DNA of 64,000 nucleotides from Deltaproteobacteria bacterium (GTDB lineage: Bacteria; Desulfobacterota; Desulfarculia; Desulfarculales; Desulfarculaceae), in contig JAHLLK010000024.1 of NCBI GenBank assembly GCA_020444165.1, positions 1 through 64,000 of the forward strand, read 5' to 3'. A program made the position numbers and the translations under genes. This document shows positions 25,505 to 34,251 of the stretch, in pieces (positions within the stretch are counted from its first letter, which is position 1; every line of letters starts with the position of its first letter). The notes beneath the pieces were generated by a model, which saw only the letters and a list, made by a program, of their open reading frames with translations, was not told where the DNA came from and ran no database searches.

Positions 25505-26992
25505 CTAAAGCTCGGCGCTGAAAGTGATTTGGCCGGTCGTCCCCGTCCCGCGCAAATACGCCGGATTTCCGGCGGTCCCAATCGCGGCGTGGGCAAGGTC
25601 TATTTGTGCCCCATCCGTTCCAGCCAAAGCCGAACTTAGCCCGGTAATGGCGGTGCTCCCACCGGCAGCAAAGACTGTTAAACCACCAATTGTTAGGGCG
25701 GCAGTGGGCGCCACCCGCATAGGGACAGGGTAGACAATCGGGAAGCGGAAGGCTGTGGTCGAGCCTTGTACCCCCATAACCATGGCCGAGGGATTGCTGA
25801 AATTAGCCTCCTTAAGGGCCCAGTAGTAGCGCTGGCAGAGCGCCAATTCCGAAGACAGGGGCCTGAAGGCCAACGACTCCACGAAGTCGCTGTAGCCGGC
25901 CCATTTGTAGTACCCCGGCCAGACCCCGGCCGGGCCGATGGTGAAGTTCTTGTTGGTGACGTCCCCGGGGGAGAGTTGCAGCTCCAGCTCCAGGCCGTTC
26001 AGGAGCCCGGCCAGGGAGGCCCCCAGGATGGGGAGCTGGATAAGGCCGCTGGCGTCAGCCACGTCCCCATGCCCCAGCTCTGTGGTCGCGCCGAAATTGT
26101 CCGCGCTGTTGGCGTGGCGAAGGGTCAGCCGGCCGGGCACCGCCGCGCCCACGTCATGGAACACCACCAGGGCCGCGGTCAAATCCGCGCCCCCGTTCTC
26201 CAAGAGGGCCCGGCGGCAATCCTCGGCCCCGATCCTGGTGCGGGCGTAGAGCGCCCCGGCCCCGCTCCGGGTCACCCCGGAAAAGTGCAAGAGGCCCGTG
26301 GGCCAGGTGGCCCCGGCCGGAGTGGTGAAGGTTTGGGTCAGGGCGCCGGCCGACACCACCCCGCCGGTGGCCCGGCCCTCCCACATGTCCACCTTGCCGC
26401 GGCCCCAGGCCGTGCTGGTCAAGGTGTAAGCCGCGGTGCGCTGAGCCACCCGCATGCCGCCGTTGATCAGGAGGTTGCGAGCAGCGGGGATGGGCAAGTG
26501 ATTGGTCGTATAGTCCTGCACGTAGGCCCGGACGCTGTGCTGGCTGGGCGGGGCCACGGCGGAGTCCGAGGCCAGGTCCTCCTCATCGATGAGCGCCCCG
26601 CCCAGGAGCACCCAGTCCGCGGCGCCGGGTGTCCACAGCCAGAACAGGCCGGTGTCCAGGCTCACGTACACCACCGGGGCCGGGCCGCTGGGGGCCAGCT
26701 CCAGGCGCGCGGCCTCGGAGCCGGAGAGGATCAGCCCGGCCGCCTGCACCTCGGCCAGCTCCTGGCGGGCGTCGTCCAGGATCACCCCCGCCTCCTGAAG
26801 CACGGGCAGGATCACGTCATTGATCCGCACCAGGCCCAGGTCCTGGACCTCCCGGACCGCCCCCTCCCAGTCGATCTTGAGGCTCTCCAGGGTGTGGATC
26901 CGGGCATCCACGTCACTGAAGCGCTTGTCGAACTCCGCCCCGGAGAGAGGGGTGGACCCGTCCTTGAAGCGGTATTGCTCGCGCTTTATCAT
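25505..26992 (-). CDS. Tail fibre/receptor-binding protein
   Basis: 495 residues. The N-terminal 90 residues (FDKRFSDVDARIHTLESLKIDWEGAVREVQ) look like a trimeric coiled-coil attachment region. The body is glycine-, alanine- and threonine-rich with beta pattern; RNLLINGGMRVAQRTAA is a motif I know from phage tail-fibre and appendage proteins. The C-terminus is presumably the receptor-binding tip. It follows the baseplate genes on the same strand, within the usual fibre position. Base composition is slightly lower in GC at the 3' end (25,500-25,850), as often seen where fibre tips are exchanged. Confidence 0.7.
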   Translation of the reverse strand: MIKREQYRFKDGSTPLSGAEFDKRFSDVDARIHTLESLKIDWEGAVREVQDLGLVRINDVILPVLQEAGVILDDARQELAEVQAAGLILSGSEAARLELAPSGPAPVVYVSLDTGLFWLWTPGAADWVLLGGALIDEEDLASDSAVAPPSQHSVRAYVQDYTTNHLPIPAARNLLINGGMRVAQRTAAYTLTSTAWGRGKVDMWEGRATGGVVSAGALTQTFTTPAGATWPTGLLHFSGVTRSGAGALYARTRIGAEDCRRALLENGGADLTAALVVFHDVGAAVPGRLTLRHANSADNFGATTELGHGDVADASGLIQLPILGASLAGLLNGLELELQLSPGDVTNKNFTIGPAGVWPGYYKWAGYSDFVESLAFRPLSSELALCQRYYWALKEANFSNPSAMVMGVQGSTTAFRFPIVYPVPMRVAPTAALTIGGLTVFAAGGSTAITGLSSALAGTDGAQIDLAHAAIGTAGNPAYLRGTGTTGQITFSAEL

Positions 26993-27021
26993 GGCAATCC
27001 CTTACCCTTACTCAGCCGCCG

Positions 27022-29310
27022 CTAGTTGGTGGCCCAGTCCCAGCGCTTGGCCACGTGGAACACGTCCAGGACCGTGGTGGTGGTCCCCTCGATCTTGATC
27101 TGATAGGCGGAGATCCCCGTGCCCGGCAGGGGCTGGAAGTTGAAGGTGCGCTGAATGGTGGGCTCGGGCCCGTCGGTCATCACCACGTCGGTCACCCCGG
27201 CCGGGGCGTAGGTGCTGCCCCCGGACGTCAGGGACGCGGTGCAGGTGTGCTTGGCCGCGTCCCAGCCCTCCAGGCGGAGCATCACGTTGATGTCGTCGGA
27301 GGCCGCGGCCAGGGTGCGCGCCGTGGAAACGTGGGTGAATTCGGTGCCCATGCGGTTGGCCCGGAGCTTGGAGCCCGGCAGCGTGAGGCCCGGCATCACC
27401 TCGCGGGAGCCGGTGAACACGGCCCGCAGCTTGACCATGGCCGGCAGGTTGCGGAGCTGGTCGGCGGTGTCCGCCAGGATGCCGTACCAGCTCGCGTCGC
27501 CCTGCCGCTGGTACTCGAACACCACCTGGGTGTTGGCCGGGTTGACGCCTTGCAGGATGAAATCCAGGTCCGCGATGCCGTCCGACAGGCTCAGGGGGGT
27601 GAGATCCACCGTGGTGCGCGCGTTGTTGAACTGGGCGTACCAGAGCCGCATCATCAGGTCCTTGGTCAAATCGCCCTGGAAGTACGCCCCGTCGGTGCTC
27701 TGGAACAGGGTGCCGTTGGTGTAGGCGCTGCCGTCCACCGTGGCCAGGGTGTGGTTGCCGGCGGTGGTGATCAACAGGGCGTAGCGCTTGCCGGCCTGGA
27801 TGAAGACGGGCTTGGGCAGCACGAACACGGTGCGGCCGGGCATGGCGTGCAGATCGGAGGGGGCCAGGCTGGTGTACCCCAGGCCGCGGGACCGGTTGGG
27901 CACCCCGGCCACATCGGCCTCCACCACGTGGACGTACACGTCGCCGGTGGCGGCCACGGCGCTGAAGCAGAGTTCTATCCGGGTCAGCCAGCCTGAGGCC
28001 GTGGCCAGGAAGGTCTGGCCGATCTGGGAGCCGTTGACCGTGTGGGTCTCATCCTCCAGCCAGTAGTACGGCTCCTCCACCAGGTCCTTCCAAAAGTAAC
28101 GAATCCGCACGTAGTTGTAGGAAACGCCGCTCACGTCGTGGGCGTTGTAGGACTGCAAGACCTCGAACTTGCCGTAGTCCCAGGGGCTGTCGAAGACCTG
28201 GCCCACCTTGGCCCCTTGCAGGAAGGCGTTTTCCTGCTGGTTGGTGCAGATCACCCGCTCGGGGCCGTAACGCAGCCGCCAGTAGGTCTGCTTGGCCATC
28301 TTCAGAGTGTGGGTCTGGTACTGGTAGGTCCCGATGGCGATCTCCCCGGTCTTGCCGGTGGTGGTCAGGCGGGCCACCTGGGAGTGGGCCGGCAGGACCA
28401 GGCCGCCGAAGTTGATCACCGCGGTCTCGTAGGGGTTGAACAGGGCCGGCTGCTGCTCGGTCTGCCCGGCAAAGGGGAAGCGGATGCCTTCCTCCACCAG
28501 GGCGTGGTACTCCGGGTCCGTTTCGGCGCTTTCGTCCGGCGTGAGGTAGGAATCCGCCCCGTAGGAGCTGTAGGTGTCGGGCAGGTTGGACAGGTCCTTC
28601 AGGTAGGCCACGTCCTTGACCAGCTCGGTGAGCTGGTTGGTGCGGGTGAGTCCCTTGATGAGGGCGGCCAAGGCGGCCAGCTCCGCGAACATGGCGTCGA
28701 TGCGCGCCCCCATCTCCCCGATCCAGGTGTTGTTGGCCAGGGCCAATTGCCAGGTGTCGAACAGGTTCATGAGCTGCTTGTTCTCGGCCAGCGCGATCTC
28801 CTGCACCCCGCCGGGCGACAGGCGCACATAGGCCACCAGGGTGTAGCCGGTGGGCGGCTCGGGCTTCATGGGGTCCGGGGACTCCAGGCCCGGTTGGATG
28901 TAGGTCACCACCTCCCGCCGCAGCTCCATGGCCACGGTGCGGGGCTCCTTCTGCATGGTCTCCAAATCGATTAGGAAATCGCGCGGCTGGATGTCGGTCT
29001 CGATCTCGTTGCCGATGACCGCCACGGCCAGCCATTTTTCATCGGTGACCGGCAGGTGGCTGAAGATGGACAGCCGCTCGGCCTGGTCCTTGCGGAAGAC
29101 CTTGCCGGTCGGCCCGTCCCAGAGCCGCCCAGCCGCGATCTCGATCTCGGTCGCGGTGGGGCTGGTGACCCCCAGGCCCACGAACATGCGCTCGGTGGTG
29201 ATGGCGTCCATGATCAGGTGTTGCAGGCTCTGGTCGACGAAAAGCTGAATGTTGTTGATGTCGGCGGCCTGGCCTTCCTGCCGGTCGCGGAGGATTACTT
29301 GGCGTTCCAT
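27022..29310 (-). CDS. Large baseplate-associated/tail fibre protein (DUF4815-like)
   Basis: 762 residues. The first ~150 residues (RDRQEGQAADINNIQLFVDQSLQHL, GVTSPTATEIEIAAGRLWDG) match the N-terminal layout of DUF4815-type phage proteins. Then come a helical stretch (MGARIDAMFAELAALAALIKGL) and a beta-rich C-terminal half with carbohydrate-binding-like patterns (FLATASGWLTRIELCFSAVAATGDVYVHV). It probably bridges baseplate and fibre. The gene follows tail protein I with a two-base gap. Confidence 0.6.
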   Translation of the reverse strand: MERQVILRDRQEGQAADINNIQLFVDQSLQHLIMDAITTERMFVGLGVTSPTATEIEIAAGRLWDGPTGKVFRKDQAERLSIFSHLPVTDEKWLAVAVIGNEIETDIQPRDFLIDLETMQKEPRTVAMELRREVVTYIQPGLESPDPMKPEPPTGYTLVAYVRLSPGGVQEIALAENKQLMNLFDTWQLALANNTWIGEMGARIDAMFAELAALAALIKGLTRTNQLTELVKDVAYLKDLSNLPDTYSSYGADSYLTPDESAETDPEYHALVEEGIRFPFAGQTEQQPALFNPYETAVINFGGLVLPAHSQVARLTTTGKTGEIAIGTYQYQTHTLKMAKQTYWRLRYGPERVICTNQQENAFLQGAKVGQVFDSPWDYGKFEVLQSYNAHDVSGVSYNYVRIRYFWKDLVEEPYYWLEDETHTVNGSQIGQTFLATASGWLTRIELCFSAVAATGDVYVHVVEADVAGVPNRSRGLGYTSLAPSDLHAMPGRTVFVLPKPVFIQAGKRYALLITTAGNHTLATVDGSAYTNGTLFQSTDGAYFQGDLTKDLMMRLWYAQFNNARTTVDLTPLSLSDGIADLDFILQGVNPANTQVVFEYQRQGDASWYGILADTADQLRNLPAMVKLRAVFTGSREVMPGLTLPGSKLRANRMGTEFTHVSTARTLAAASDDINVMLRLEGWDAAKHTCTASLTSGGSTYAPAGVTDVVMTDGPEPTIQRTFNFQPLPGTGISAYQIKIEGTTTTVLDVFHVAKRWDWATN

Positions 29311-29312
29311 GC

Positions 29313-30641
29313 TTAAAAAACCTCCAGTCGGTATTCCCCGGCCCGGGCCGCGCCGGCCAAGACGCCGGGGCTGGCGGTGACGGGTTGGCGGTTGGTGATG
29401 GCCAATAGGATCTTGTCCGAACGCCGGCGGGTCAGCCGGCCCACCTGGCAGACCCGGGCGATCTGGTCCGCCGCGTCGGAAACGTAGTAGTGGGATGTCC
29501 CCCAGTGCAGGCCGGCGCCCCAGTTGAGGCCGCGCTTAGGGGCCGGGCCGAGCATGTCCACGGCCACCTGGGCGGTGTGCGCCGGCATGCCGCCGAAGCT
29601 GAACGCGCCCCAGAACAGGCTGGCCCGGCGGGACGCCTGGCTCACCCGGGTGGGGTCAAAGAGCTTGAAGCGCTTGTAGAGCCGGTCCCCGGCCCGGCGC
29701 TCGGCCCAGAACAGGCCCCCGCCCCAGAAACAGGCCCCGCCCCGGCCGCGCACCGTCGCCGGCTCGTCGGGGTATTTGTTGGCCCAGAACACTCCGCCGG
29801 GGGACAGGGTGGGTTCGCGCACCTCCTGGTAGTAGGTGCTGAAAGGCGTGAGCCCCGGCCGGGCGGCCAGGGGGGTGCGGCGCTCCACCAGGTCCTGGTA
29901 GGGCCGGTCCAGGTGGAGGGTGTAGAGCCGCTGGCCGGCCTCTTGATCCACCCAAAAATTCGGCCAGCCGCCCGCCCCCCAGAACATCCCGCGGCCCGGG
30001 CCGCCGGGCAGCCGCACCTCGATCTCCTGGCGGGCCAGGCGCTCCACCCATGCGGTCTCGTAGAGGAGGCTGTGCAGGTTGCTCTCCCGGCCGGTCAGGG
30101 GGTCGTACAGGGCCACCCGGTCGCCCACCCTGAGCAGCGCATCGCTGTGCACGTAGGCGTCCCGGCCCCAGTGCATCCCGCCCCAGCACAGGCAATAGCT
30201 CTGGGTCCGGTGCCGGAAGGGGTAGAGGCGAATCTCCGGGTGCGGGGCCTCGAAGGCCTCTTGCTCGGCCTGGGTCAGGGTCTTGCCCCAATAGAACTTG
30301 TGCGGCGGGGTGGCGGACAGGAGCCGGCGGTTAAGGAGCACCCGCCAGTACAGGGCCAGGCCGTGCACCGTGCCCTTGTAGCGGTGCCAGTCGTGGAAGT
30401 GCTCCACCAGCCATTGCTTGAGCGCCCGGCTGTCCGCGAACTCGTAGCCGTCCAGGTGCAGGTGCCAGGCCAGGTGATCCAGCACCGCCTCCGGCGCCTC
30501 GCCCAGGCGGGACCAGATGTGGATCAGGGGGATCAGCGTGCGGATGCGCTCCTGTTCGTCGCCGGCGGCCGCGGCGGCGCCCTGCATTTGGGCATCGTGG
30601 GTGATGCTGGGAGGCAGCAGGCTTTGCAGGTTATTGGCCAC
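29313..30641 (-). CDS. Tail protein I (P2 gpI-type baseplate protein) with Trp-Gly-rich extension
   Basis: 442 residues against roughly 180-200 for P2 gpI. Residues 1 to ~110 are the gpI domain (RIRTLIPLIHIWSRLGEAPEAVLDHLAWHLHLDGY, KGTVHGLALYW). The rest is an extension with at least seven spaced Trp-Gly units: FYWGK (~116), CWGGMHWG, MFWGAGGW, FWGGGLFW, LFWGAFSFGG and LNWGAGLHWG. gpI caps the baseplate where fibres attach. Start GTG follows GGAGGCTTGA and overlaps the end of gene J by 11 bases. Confidence 0.75.
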   Translation of the reverse strand: MANNLQSLLPPSITHDAQMQGAAAAAGDEQERIRTLIPLIHIWSRLGEAPEAVLDHLAWHLHLDGYEFADSRALKQWLVEHFHDWHRYKGTVHGLALYWRVLLNRRLLSATPPHKFYWGKTLTQAEQEAFEAPHPEIRLYPFRHRTQSYCLCWGGMHWGRDAYVHSDALLRVGDRVALYDPLTGRESNLHSLLYETAWVERLARQEIEVRLPGGPGRGMFWGAGGWPNFWVDQEAGQRLYTLHLDRPYQDLVERRTPLAARPGLTPFSTYYQEVREPTLSPGGVFWANKYPDEPATVRGRGGACFWGGGLFWAERRAGDRLYKRFKLFDPTRVSQASRRASLFWGAFSFGGMPAHTAQVAVDMLGPAPKRGLNWGAGLHWGTSHYYVSDAADQIARVCQVGRLTRRRSDKILLAITNRQPVTASPGVLAGAARAGEYRLEVF

Positions 30642-31761
30642 TCAAGCCTCCGTAGGTGAGCACCGGCGCGCCGGGCGCGGCCACCTGCCGGGGCTCCAGG
30701 GCCTGGTACTCCGGCGCCGTCACCTCCACCCGCTGGACCCCGGGCACGGACTGCACCCGGTCCACCAACACCGAGGGCAGGATGGCCCGGCCCAGGGCCT
30801 CCCGCTGCCAGGCCACGTAAGCCGCCACCTCCTTGGCCACGGCGGCCTGAATGGCGAGCGTGCGGGTGGCGTGGCTCTGGAGGATGTAGTAGGTGAGCGC
30901 CACCTCGCAGGGCGCCACTTCGGGGCTCACCACGTGCACCACGTCCGTCAAGGGCCGCCGCCGCACGTCGTTCACCGCCGCGTCCACCGCGTTGATGATT
31001 TCGGCGCTGGGCAGCTCGCCGCCGGCCATCAGCGGGGCGATCCACACCTCCCCCGGCGAGGGCGACCACACCGCCACGTCGCTGATGAGTTGGCTCACGC
31101 TCCGGGCCCAGTAGCGGTAGGCGTCCTCCGGCCCGCAGGTGGAGTAGGCCTCGGCCGCGAGCTGCACCCGGGCCCGGAGGTTGGCGTCGGTTTCCGCGTC
31201 GGTCCCGCCCAGGGTCAGGGTCAGGTTGACCACCCCCTGGACATAGGTCACCCCATCCACCAGGCGGTGGATCTGGCCGGGCACCAGGCCGTTGGCCGCC
31301 GCGCCCGGGGTCTGACACCCGGCCTCCACATCCACCGAGATCTCCCCGGCCGGGATCTTCGCCTCGGCGGTAGTGACCCACATCAGCGCGTCCTCCCCGC
31401 CGGCCCGGGCGCGCACGCCCTGGGGGATGATCACCTCCCAGGCCAGGGGCTCGGCCAGGCTGAAGCGCAGCGTGGTGGATGCCGCCCGCTCCCCCAGGCG
31501 AAAGGTGTTGAGGTAGTCGCCCAGATGGTCCAGGTAGGCGTCCCGGGAATAGTGCAAGAGATTCATTTTGCCCGCGTTGTCGATCAAGTACCGCTGCTGG
31601 GCCACCAGGTAGGCCACGCCCTCCACGAACAGGCGCTCGGGGTTGCCGGGGTAGAGGGTGCGGCCGGTGATGTTCTCGTAGGCCGCGATCAGCTCCGCCT
31701 CCACTGTGGCGGTGTCGATGTCGCAGAACTGGGCTTCGGGCAGGTTCTCGCGCAGGATCAT
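30631..31761 (-). CDS. Baseplate J family protein
   Basis: 376 residues, normal for the family. Typical elements are ILRENLPEAQFCDID, YENITGRTLYPGNPERLFVEGVAYLVAQQRYLID, LDHLGDYLNTFRL and the late NVRRRPLTDVVHV-like segment VNDVRRRPLTDVVHVVSP. J forms the baseplate wedge with gp25/W. Its ATG overlaps the stop of the gp25-like gene. Confidence 0.88.
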   Translation of the reverse strand: MILRENLPEAQFCDIDTATVEAELIAAYENITGRTLYPGNPERLFVEGVAYLVAQQRYLIDNAGKMNLLHYSRDAYLDHLGDYLNTFRLGERAASTTLRFSLAEPLAWEVIIPQGVRARAGGEDALMWVTTAEAKIPAGEISVDVEAGCQTPGAAANGLVPGQIHRLVDGVTYVQGVVNLTLTLGGTDAETDANLRARVQLAAEAYSTCGPEDAYRYWARSVSQLISDVAVWSPSPGEVWIAPLMAGGELPSAEIINAVDAAVNDVRRRPLTDVVHVVSPEVAPCEVALTYYILQSHATRTLAIQAAVAKEVAAYVAWQREALGRAILPSVLVDRVQSVPGVQRVEVTAPEYQALEPRQVAAPGAPVLTYGGLSGQ

Positions 31762-32096
31762 GCGGCCACTCCCTCCCGCAGCTTGAAGCGAATCAGCGGG
31801 ATCAGGCGGCCGTCCGCCGCCCCCACCAGGTCATCCGCCCAGGTGATGGAGATCACCTGGGCCCGGGGCTCGTACTTGGCGATCTGGCGGGAGATCTCCA
31901 CGGCCATGAGCGCCTGGGCCCGGGGCTGGGGCAGGTCCACCAGGTCCCAATCCAAGCCGAAGTCCCGGTTGAGGGGCACGGTGCCCTTGGGGGTGGTGAT
32001 GATCATGGCGATGCACTGGGCCACCTCGGCGGCCAGGTCGGCCGGCGCGATCACGATGGGGTCGGGGTCACCCCGCACCAGCAATTCGGCGCCCAT
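31758..32096 (-). CDS. GPW/gp25-family baseplate wedge protein
   Basis: 112 residues. IAMIITTPKGTVPLNRDFGLDWDLVDLP is the conserved gp25/P2 W core, followed by ISRQIAKYEPRAQVISITW. These lysozyme-like small proteins nucleate sheath polymerisation on the baseplate. Start and stop overlap both neighbours, so it is part of a tightly packed tail operon. Confidence 0.85.
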   Translation of the reverse strand: MGAELLVRGDPDPIVIAPADLAAEVAQCIAMIITTPKGTVPLNRDFGLDWDLVDLPQPRAQALMAVEISRQIAKYEPRAQVISITWADDLVGAADGRLIPLIRFKLREGVAA

Positions 32097-32491
32097 CAGT
32101 GGTACTCCAACAGGTGCACGTCAACCTTGGCGTGCAAGAGGTAGCCGTCATTGGTGAGGTGCCGCCAAGTAACCCGCATGTCCTCCAGCGCGTACATGCC
32201 GAGATCCATGCCTCCGATCACCATTTGGTGGGCCTGGTGGTCGGCCAAGACCTGGCGGAGGGTGTCCAACTCCTCCTGGGGGACGCAAAAGCGGTGATGG
32301 AACGCCAGGTCCAGGTCGATCTCGATGGGGTCCAGGCCGAGGTATTGGAGTTTGTGCTTTAGGTCGAGCACCTCGTGAATGGCGTAACGGGCGCGCCGCG
32401 CCTCCACCAAGCGCTCAAAGGTGCGGATGAGCTTTTGGCTGGCCTCGAAGACCACCGGCCCGAAGGCCCCTATGCGGCCGCCGCTAGTCAT
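32096..32491 (-). CDS. Tail completion/terminator protein, P2 gpU-like
   Basis: 131 residues. The N-terminus RIGAFGPVVFEASQKLIRTFERL and RYAIHEVLDLKHKLQYLGLDPIEIDLDLAFHHRF are the recognisable gpU pattern, followed by a beta-rich half ending in LHAKVDVHLLEYH. gpU closes the contractile tail or joins the hub. Placement between V and W differs from P2, where U follows the tape measure. Confidence 0.7.
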   Translation of the reverse strand: MTSGGRIGAFGPVVFEASQKLIRTFERLVEARRARYAIHEVLDLKHKLQYLGLDPIEIDLDLAFHHRFCVPQEELDTLRQVLADHQAHQMVIGGMDLGMYALEDMRVTWRHLTNDGYLLHAKVDVHLLEYH

Positions 32492-33026
32492 ACAGCCACT
32501 CCTGGGGCACGGGAGGCGGCGAGGGAATCACGGGCTCGATGTCCGGCTCGCCCGGCCCCACGAATTGGGGCATGGTCATGATGATTTCGCCCGCCCGGAT
32601 CTCGATCTCCGCCGCCTTGATGGTGAGCTTGCCCTTGCACTGCACGTTCATGTCGCCGGTCTGGCGGTCGTACTCGACCCAGGTGCCGTCCTCGAACCGG
32701 ACGTGCCGCTTGTCATTGCTGACCACCGGGACCACGTCCAGGTCCGAGTAGATCGAGCCCAGCACAAAGCCCACCTCGTGGCCGATGGGCAGGAACAGAC
32801 AGATCACGTGCTCGCCCAAGTCGGGCATCCAGTAGTCCTTGTCGCAGCGGGTCTTGGCCACCAACACCGGCAGCTTGTAGGAGTCCATGCAGTCCGAGTC
32901 TTCCAGGCGCACCCGGACCCGGGCCTCCGCGGGGAAGCGTTCCACCACGTGGCCCACCCGCACCATTTGGCGGAGGGTGCCCTCGGTGGCGGTCAAGCGG
33001 CGCGATATTTCCTCAAAGAGATTCAT
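32484..33026 (-). CDS. Baseplate assembly protein V (tail spike/puncturing protein)
   Basis: 180 residues. GHVVERFPAEARVRVRLEDSD, KDYWMPDLGEHVICLFLPIGHEVGFVLGSIYS is the OB-fold of gpV, and the C-terminal GKLTIKAAEIEIRAGEI is the start of the triple beta-helix needle. No C-terminal iron-binding HxH is obvious; the tail ends in a proline-rich stretch. It starts at the stop of gene D. Confidence 0.85.
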   Translation of the reverse strand: MNLFEEISRRLTATEGTLRQMVRVGHVVERFPAEARVRVRLEDSDCMDSYKLPVLVAKTRCDKDYWMPDLGEHVICLFLPIGHEVGFVLGSIYSDLDVVPVVSNDKRHVRFEDGTWVEYDRQTGDMNVQCKGKLTIKAAEIEIRAGEIIMTMPQFVGPGEPDIEPVIPSPPPVPQEWLYD

Positions 33027-34039
33027 CAGTACTCCAGGGTCTGCCGCAGCTTGAGCGCGGTCACGTAGCCGCTGCCTGAATCAATGGAGTGGGTGGCCGT
33101 GTCCGCGAAATACCGGGTGCTGTAGGCCCCGAACCCGGCCAAGGCCACCACCTCGGTGGCCCTCCGCCGGGGGTCGCCCACCAGGGTCACCTCGGCGGTC
33201 AGCTCGCGACGGTTCTTTTTGCGGAGGCAGTCCTGGGCCACCCGCTGGGCCTCGCCCTCGTCGGCCACCGGCTGGTTGACGACCAGCATCTCGCCGGTCT
33301 CCGGGGCGTCGGGCGCGGAGTACTCGCCCCGGATGTAGCGCTTCTCCTTGGGCATCCAGTACTGGCAGACCGCGCCGCGGTAGAGGTCGTGGGTGGTGGT
33401 GCCGAAGCGGTAGGCCTTGATCCATTGCTGGCCCCGGACCAGCTCCAGGTGGGGCCCCTTCTGGTCCCAATCCTGGGCCTGGTAGACGATCAACTTTTCT
33501 TCGGCAACCTTCAGGCTGTTGCCCGAGTCCAGGGACAGCCGCCGCAGGAACTGCAGGTCCGATTCCTCGGCCTGGTCCACCCGCTCGTAGGAGCGGTTCT
33601 TGCCCTGCCAATCGAGCATCAAGCCCGCTTGCCCGGCCACCCCGGTGGCGATGGTCAGGAGGTCGGTGTTCTCGTGGGCCTTGGACTTCTTCTGGGTCCG
33701 GGCGTTCTGCAGGGTCTGCGCGGAGGTGCAGCGGACCTCCACCTGGTCGGGCGGGCCGCTGAGGGTCACTTCCTCGATGCGGAAGGTCCCGCACTCCAGC
33801 CGCCAGAAATCCCCCTCGGCAAACCAGTTCCGGCAGATGATAGCCGCGTGCACCGTGTCCGATTTCTGGGGGAACCAGGGGCCTTGCCAGGCCAGCTCCC
33901 GGTCCTCCAGGCTCACGGTCAGTTCGTCCAGCTTGCCGTGGGCGTGGTCGGTGTACTGGGCCGAGAGGCTGTAGCCGGCCAGGTCCACCCCCCGGTACAT
34001 CAGCTCCAGCTTGGCCTCGCGGGTTTCCTCGGAGGTCAT
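33026..34039 (-). CDS. Late control D family baseplate hub protein (VgrG/Pvc8-like)
   Basis: 337 residues. RGVDLAGYSLSAQYTDHAHGKLDELTVSLEDR at the N-terminus, TEEVTLSG-like IEEVTLSGPPDQVEVRCTSA, then LMLDWQGKNRSYERVDQAEESDLQFLRRLSLDSG and ILVVNQPV-like EMLVVNQPVADEGEAQRVA define the gpD hub fold. It sits on the tube tip and carries gpV. Overlaps gene X by ATGA. Confidence 0.85.
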   Translation of the reverse strand: MTSEETREAKLELMYRGVDLAGYSLSAQYTDHAHGKLDELTVSLEDRELAWQGPWFPQKSDTVHAAIICRNWFAEGDFWRLECGTFRIEEVTLSGPPDQVEVRCTSAQTLQNARTQKKSKAHENTDLLTIATGVAGQAGLMLDWQGKNRSYERVDQAEESDLQFLRRLSLDSGNSLKVAEEKLIVYQAQDWDQKGPHLELVRGQQWIKAYRFGTTTHDLYRGAVCQYWMPKEKRYIRGEYSAPDAPETGEMLVVNQPVADEGEAQRVAQDCLRKKNRRELTAEVTLVGDPRRRATEVVALAGFGAYSTRYFADTATHSIDSGSGYVTALKLRQTLEY

Positions 34040-34251
34040 GGCCGGCGCTCCTTCCAGGGCGGCGGCAGCACCTGGGCCGGCGGGGTGAGGTCCGGCACCA
34101 CGAGCTTCAGGTCCGCCGGCAGGGTGACCAGGTGGGCCACGTCCGGATTGGCGGCCAGCAGGTGGTGGGTCATATCCTCCCGGCCCCAGATGCGATAGGC
34201 CACCTGGTCCCAGGCCTGGCCTTCGATGGTGGTGTAGGTCTTAGTTGACAT
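34036..34251 (-). CDS. Tail protein X (LysM-like)
   Basis: 71 residues. TYTTIEGQAWDQVAYRIWGREDMTHHLLAANPDVAH is the LysM-type core of P2 gpX, then LKLVVPDLTPP. These small proteins attach to the baseplate hub and may touch peptidoglycan. It begins inside the last codons of the tape measure gene. Confidence 0.82.
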   Translation of the reverse strand: MSTKTYTTIEGQAWDQVAYRIWGREDMTHHLLAANPDVAHLVTLPADLKLVVPDLTPPAQVLPPPWKERRP

